Translations under genes and position numbers: made by a program | Notes under the pieces: generated by a model | What the model was told of the DNA's origin: nothing | Seen by the model: the letters and a program-made list of their open reading frames with translations, nothing else | Databases searched by the model: none | Shown here: positions 61,226 through 64,000 of the stretch, one piece after another | How positions within the stretch are numbered: the stretch's first letter is position 1 | Layout of the letters: each line of letters starts with the position of its first letter | Assembly (NCBI RefSeq): GCF_032854445.1 | Contig: NC_088298.1 | Span: 24,993,480 to 25,057,479, forward strand | Origin: Liolophura sinensis | Lineage: Eukaryota; Mollusca; Polyplacophora; Chitonida; Chitonidae | DNA: 64,000 nt | Direction: 5' to 3'

Positions 61226-61617
61226 GCGACATATTAACACCTAAACATAAGGTCTTATAATAGATAAAATATCACATGAAAATTTGTTATTTGGGCGACA
61301 TATACAGATGTGGTCGCCTAAATGCCCAAAATGTTTGTGCACAAGGTAATATGTCATTTGGGCGACATATATGCGGTCGCCTAAATGACGCATTGACTTT
61401 TGGGTGACCAGATATATGCAGTGAATTGTGTATATTTGTTATTTAATAGATGATGAATTATTTTTCTATGCTGTTTGATGTGTAAATGGTTTAAGATGAA
61501 AACAAAAAATTTTTGTTCCACAGATGTTTATTTTGAGCGAATATATCAGTTTATGAAAGAATGGTTGCCCAAATGGACTATTTTTCAGGAATGGTCGCCG
61601 AAATATACAATAAAGTG

Positions 61618-61618
<1 letters not shown>

Positions 61619-61650
<32 letters not shown>
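61619..61650. repeat. (TA)n microsatellite
   Basis: Sixteen perfect TA dinucleotides. Confidence 0.97.
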
Positions 61651-61652
<2 letters not shown>

Positions 61653-61779
61653 TGCATATATTTACCTATCTAATGCATACATAATAAACTAAGAAAAATA
61701 AGCCAAACAAACTCAATACCACGTAAAGGTGTGGCGTGCATCGCGAATTTGGGGCGGAAAACGCCAGTACAAACCAAAT

Positions 61780-61800
61780 CCCCCCCCCCCCCCCCCCCCC
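61780..61800. repeat. poly-C run (21 bases)
   Basis: Uninterrupted C tract marking the start of the GC-richer right end of the window. Confidence 0.95.
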
Positions 61801-63171
61801 AACGACAATGGAAAACCTACATGACTTAAAAGATATTCGAAAAAAATTGTTTTCGGACCAGTACCACGGTGACGTTAACAGTGCAGATGTAGCTTTTTGA
61901 GTGCCTCAAGGCGATGAGCCTTTCTGTCTTATCCGCGGACGAACCTCCCAATGGGGACTGGTGCAATTGGAATAGAACGATGAGGCGATCGTTGCTCTTC
62001 TGGATCTCCCTTTCTCGAGGCCCCTCTCACGGTAAGACCTGTCTCCTTTACCACGAAATATTTTACTGACCCACTTGATAGGTTTTACTCTCGACACTCG
62101 CCTTCACCGGTATGCCTGGGAAATTCCTAGCCCTGACGTACTATTTCTGGTACGTCCAGGTGGCGGCGAAGTTGCGCCTCCTCGAACGGATCGGTCACAA
62201 GTTGCATTTTGCCACGGGCGCAGTTTTAATCTGCTACCCCTGATGTATTTTTTGGGTTTGGCGTACGTGGCGATCCGGACTGATAGACGACCTTGCCGTT
62301 TTTCGCCTGTCTGGCCTGTCCCGACGATTCGCCGTCCGACCGACTGATTCCCTGTCTACGACATTCCAGTGAAGCCGTTTCCCACTTGCAATGCCAGACC
62401 CGTGAAATGGTCTGCGACGCCATGATGGATCTGCTGAATAAAAGGGGGGGGTCGCTGATGACAGGCCGAGTAGTATATGCATTGGGGGTTCTGGGCCATT
62501 TCCCACTAAGACCTCTCCCCACCCCGACTGAAGGCTCCAGCTCCTTATACGTACATAATTGGGGCAATTGTGTATGTATGTCAGAGCGCGTTTGTCTAAC
62601 AAGTTTTTGGGGGAATTGTGCATCTACGGCGGGGTGTGTTTATCTACACAGCTTTTTGGGGGCAATTGTGAATTTACGTCGGAGCACGTTCGCATGGACA
62701 GACCCGTGGGTCAAAAAACGCGGGGGATTCTGGGCCGCCCCCGTTCTATTAGAGATAGCCTATACCTCAGGTATACCGAAACCCCAATGAGGTTGCAGTG
62801 TGGCTGTTTCAACCTCTGTGGTCACAGCTATTTAAAGGACTACTGCAAGGTGCACCTCTCCAGGTTAAGGAAAAGCCCTGTAAATAGGGGTTAAAACACA
62901 GTATCAACTTTGTAACTCATGTGGGTACCACAAACGTGCCAATAAGGACAACCAAAGACGTATTAAGGCTCTCCGAAAGGAGTTTACACGTCTGGCCGCC
63001 ATTGAAATCCTCATTTAGAGATTGTGGATGTGACGTATACCCATCCAGCAGCATGACAACTATGCTCATTCCTGCGGCAGTCTTCTTGCGTGGTGCGGGT
63101 AAAGGTCGATATTTTCCATGCTGTAAGGGCTTTAGCCTTCTAGAGCTGTTTGAGGATGTCAAGGTAGATGA
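61801..63171. other. GC-richer segment with short open frames, origin unclear
   Basis: A short plus-strand frame starts at 61808 (MENLHDLKDIRKKLFSDQYH, stop after about 30 codons). At 62075-62900 both strands carry open stretches of 80-165 codons, with Cys/His-rich pieces such as CGCFNLCGHSYLKDYC. I recognise no domain. Base composition and lack of A/T-rich filler differ from the rest of the window, so this may be the inner part of the insertion that carries the polymerase fragment downstream. Confidence 0.35.
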
Positions 63172-63515
63172 GCTTACGCCCAGTTTATGTGGGTATGAGC
63201 ATCCTCGACCTCTCTAAACACCTTATGTATGGCTACTACAACCAGATGAAGGCTCAGTACTCCACTGCACTGACACAGACAGCCCGCTCCAGAAGATCCA
63301 GACAGAGGATGTGAACAGGGATATGGCCAGGCATGCAGGCTTCCATGACACGTCTGCCTACCCAAAACATCACCCATTGCAAAGCATGGCGAACAAGAAG
63401 GTGTTAGGTGAGATGAAGGATATGTGAAGGATAGCCTAATACATCGGCCTGGGCCCGAAGAAGTACGGCATTCTCGAGGTCAGCGGCCACATCCGAAAGG
63501 CCAAAATATAAACAA
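63172..63515 (+). pseudogene. family-B DNA polymerase fragment (Polinton- or virus-like), broken
   Basis: In one plus frame a segment with PVYVGMSILDLSKH leads into a D-T-D-S catalytic tetrad (polymerase motif C), then KKVLGEMKDM, where a TGA interrupts. The continuation has IGLGPKKYGILEVSGHI and another stop. These are landmarks of protein-primed-type family B polymerases found in Polintons/adintoviruses and as scattered genomic copies. Only the C-terminal third is visible; the exonuclease domain and motifs A and B were not found. Stops make it non-functional. Confidence 0.6.
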
Positions 63516-64000
63516 ATACCACCGTAAAGATGCATATCAAAGATGAGCACAACAAAGAGGCTCTTTTCAAAAAGTAAACCATGGACTGAATTTGGCCCAT
63601 TAATGACAAATTTTGGCCTAGGGATATGCTACGGTGCTGGAAGATATCTGCCAGACCGCCTGTTTCTTGAGCCAGGCCCCAGCCACATCTTTAAAGAACT
63701 TGACAGCTTCAACCATTCTCCTGATTGCTGCAAGCCCCTTCTAGTACTCCTTGGGGCTTTAGTAGATGCACGACAGTTTCAAGATTTGTGAGATATTCGA
63801 GCAGCACAAACATTCTGTAACAGGCGGAAGCCACAGGCTCAGGCAGCCGCCAGCACTATTGCTGCGAAACGCACGGCAGCCTTTTCATCTTGTCGCCAGA
63901 GATCAAGCGACCTCTGTGCGCTACCTCTCATCGCATTAGCCAGACGGCCGGGAATCTTGTGGCGGCGAGCGTAGTGACCGACGTCTAACATCGCAAAGTA
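63516..64000. other. right edge, no gene called
   Basis: A minus-strand frame from an ATG at 63991 runs about 50 codons (MLDVGHYARRHKIPGRLANA) before a stop near 63840. It has a basic, folded look but no family that I recognise, and may belong to the same insertion as the polymerase fragment. Confidence 0.3.

Larger units (their letters stand above)
59625..61800. other. repeat-rich stretch without a gene
   Basis: It holds a tRNA-like fragment (about 59765-59830), a perfect hairpin (60226-60270), a ~70-bp array (60400-60850), a ~206-bp-spaced duplication and the microsatellites listed separately. GGGCGACC/GGTCGCC motifs are scattered at 60880-61600. No coding region is supported. Confidence 0.5.

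Overview
This is a eukaryotic genomic window. Its genes are split by GT-AG introns, coding density is low, and most of the DNA is minisatellite arrays, tRNA-derived SINEs, MITE-like foldbacks and decayed transposons. The repeat style (two tRNA-headed SINE families, a RNase H-bearing LINE, a PIF/Harbinger element and many 16-90 bp arrays) suggests a marine lophotrochozoan, most likely a mollusc. That is inference; no species-specific marker was seen.

Layout: (1) 0.6-2.5 kb is a 44-bp minisatellite with 528-bp higher-order structure. (2) 3.0-5.8 kb, minus strand, is a two-exon homologue of 2',3'-cyclic-nucleotide 3'-phosphodiesterase (CNP). (3) 9.3-23.2 kb, plus strand, is a complete seven-exon JMJD4-type JmjC oxygenase gene. 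Its introns hold a terminal-inverted-repeat element, a foldback, SINEs and large tandem arrays of 45, 16, 65 and 87 bp. CNP and JMJD4 lie head to head, 3.5 kb apart. (4) 25.6-27.4 kb is a degraded zinc-finger/hAT-like transposase. (5) 28.2-34.2 kb holds coding-like exons of an unrecognised gene carrying several frame lesions. (6) 35-42.7 kb is gene-poor: a direct duplication, a roughly 2-kb inverted repeat, and 42-, 35- and 58-bp arrays. (7) 44.3-49.2 kb is a nearly full-length but broken LINE (zinc knuckles, AP-like endonuclease, reverse transcriptase, RNase H). (8) 51.4-52.3 kb is a SET-like fragment. (9) 55,894-59,621 is a complete PIF/Harbinger transposon with terminal inverted repeats, TTA target duplications, a transposase gene and an antisense MADF gene whose exons interdigitate, plus a palindromic MITE in one intron. 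(10) 60.2-61.7 kb has a perfect hairpin, a ~70-bp array and microsatellites. (11) 61.8-64.0 kb is a more GC-rich segment with a broken family-B DNA polymerase fragment, suggesting a Polinton-like or viral-type insertion.

Only CNP and JMJD4 look like intact host genes. CNP would act on RNA ends or 2',3'-cyclic nucleotides; JMJD4-family enzymes hydroxylate the translation terminator eRF1. Nothing in the sequence ties their functions together. No tRNA, rRNA or CRISPR array was found. All exon boundaries come from reading splice consensus and phase by eye, without transcript data.
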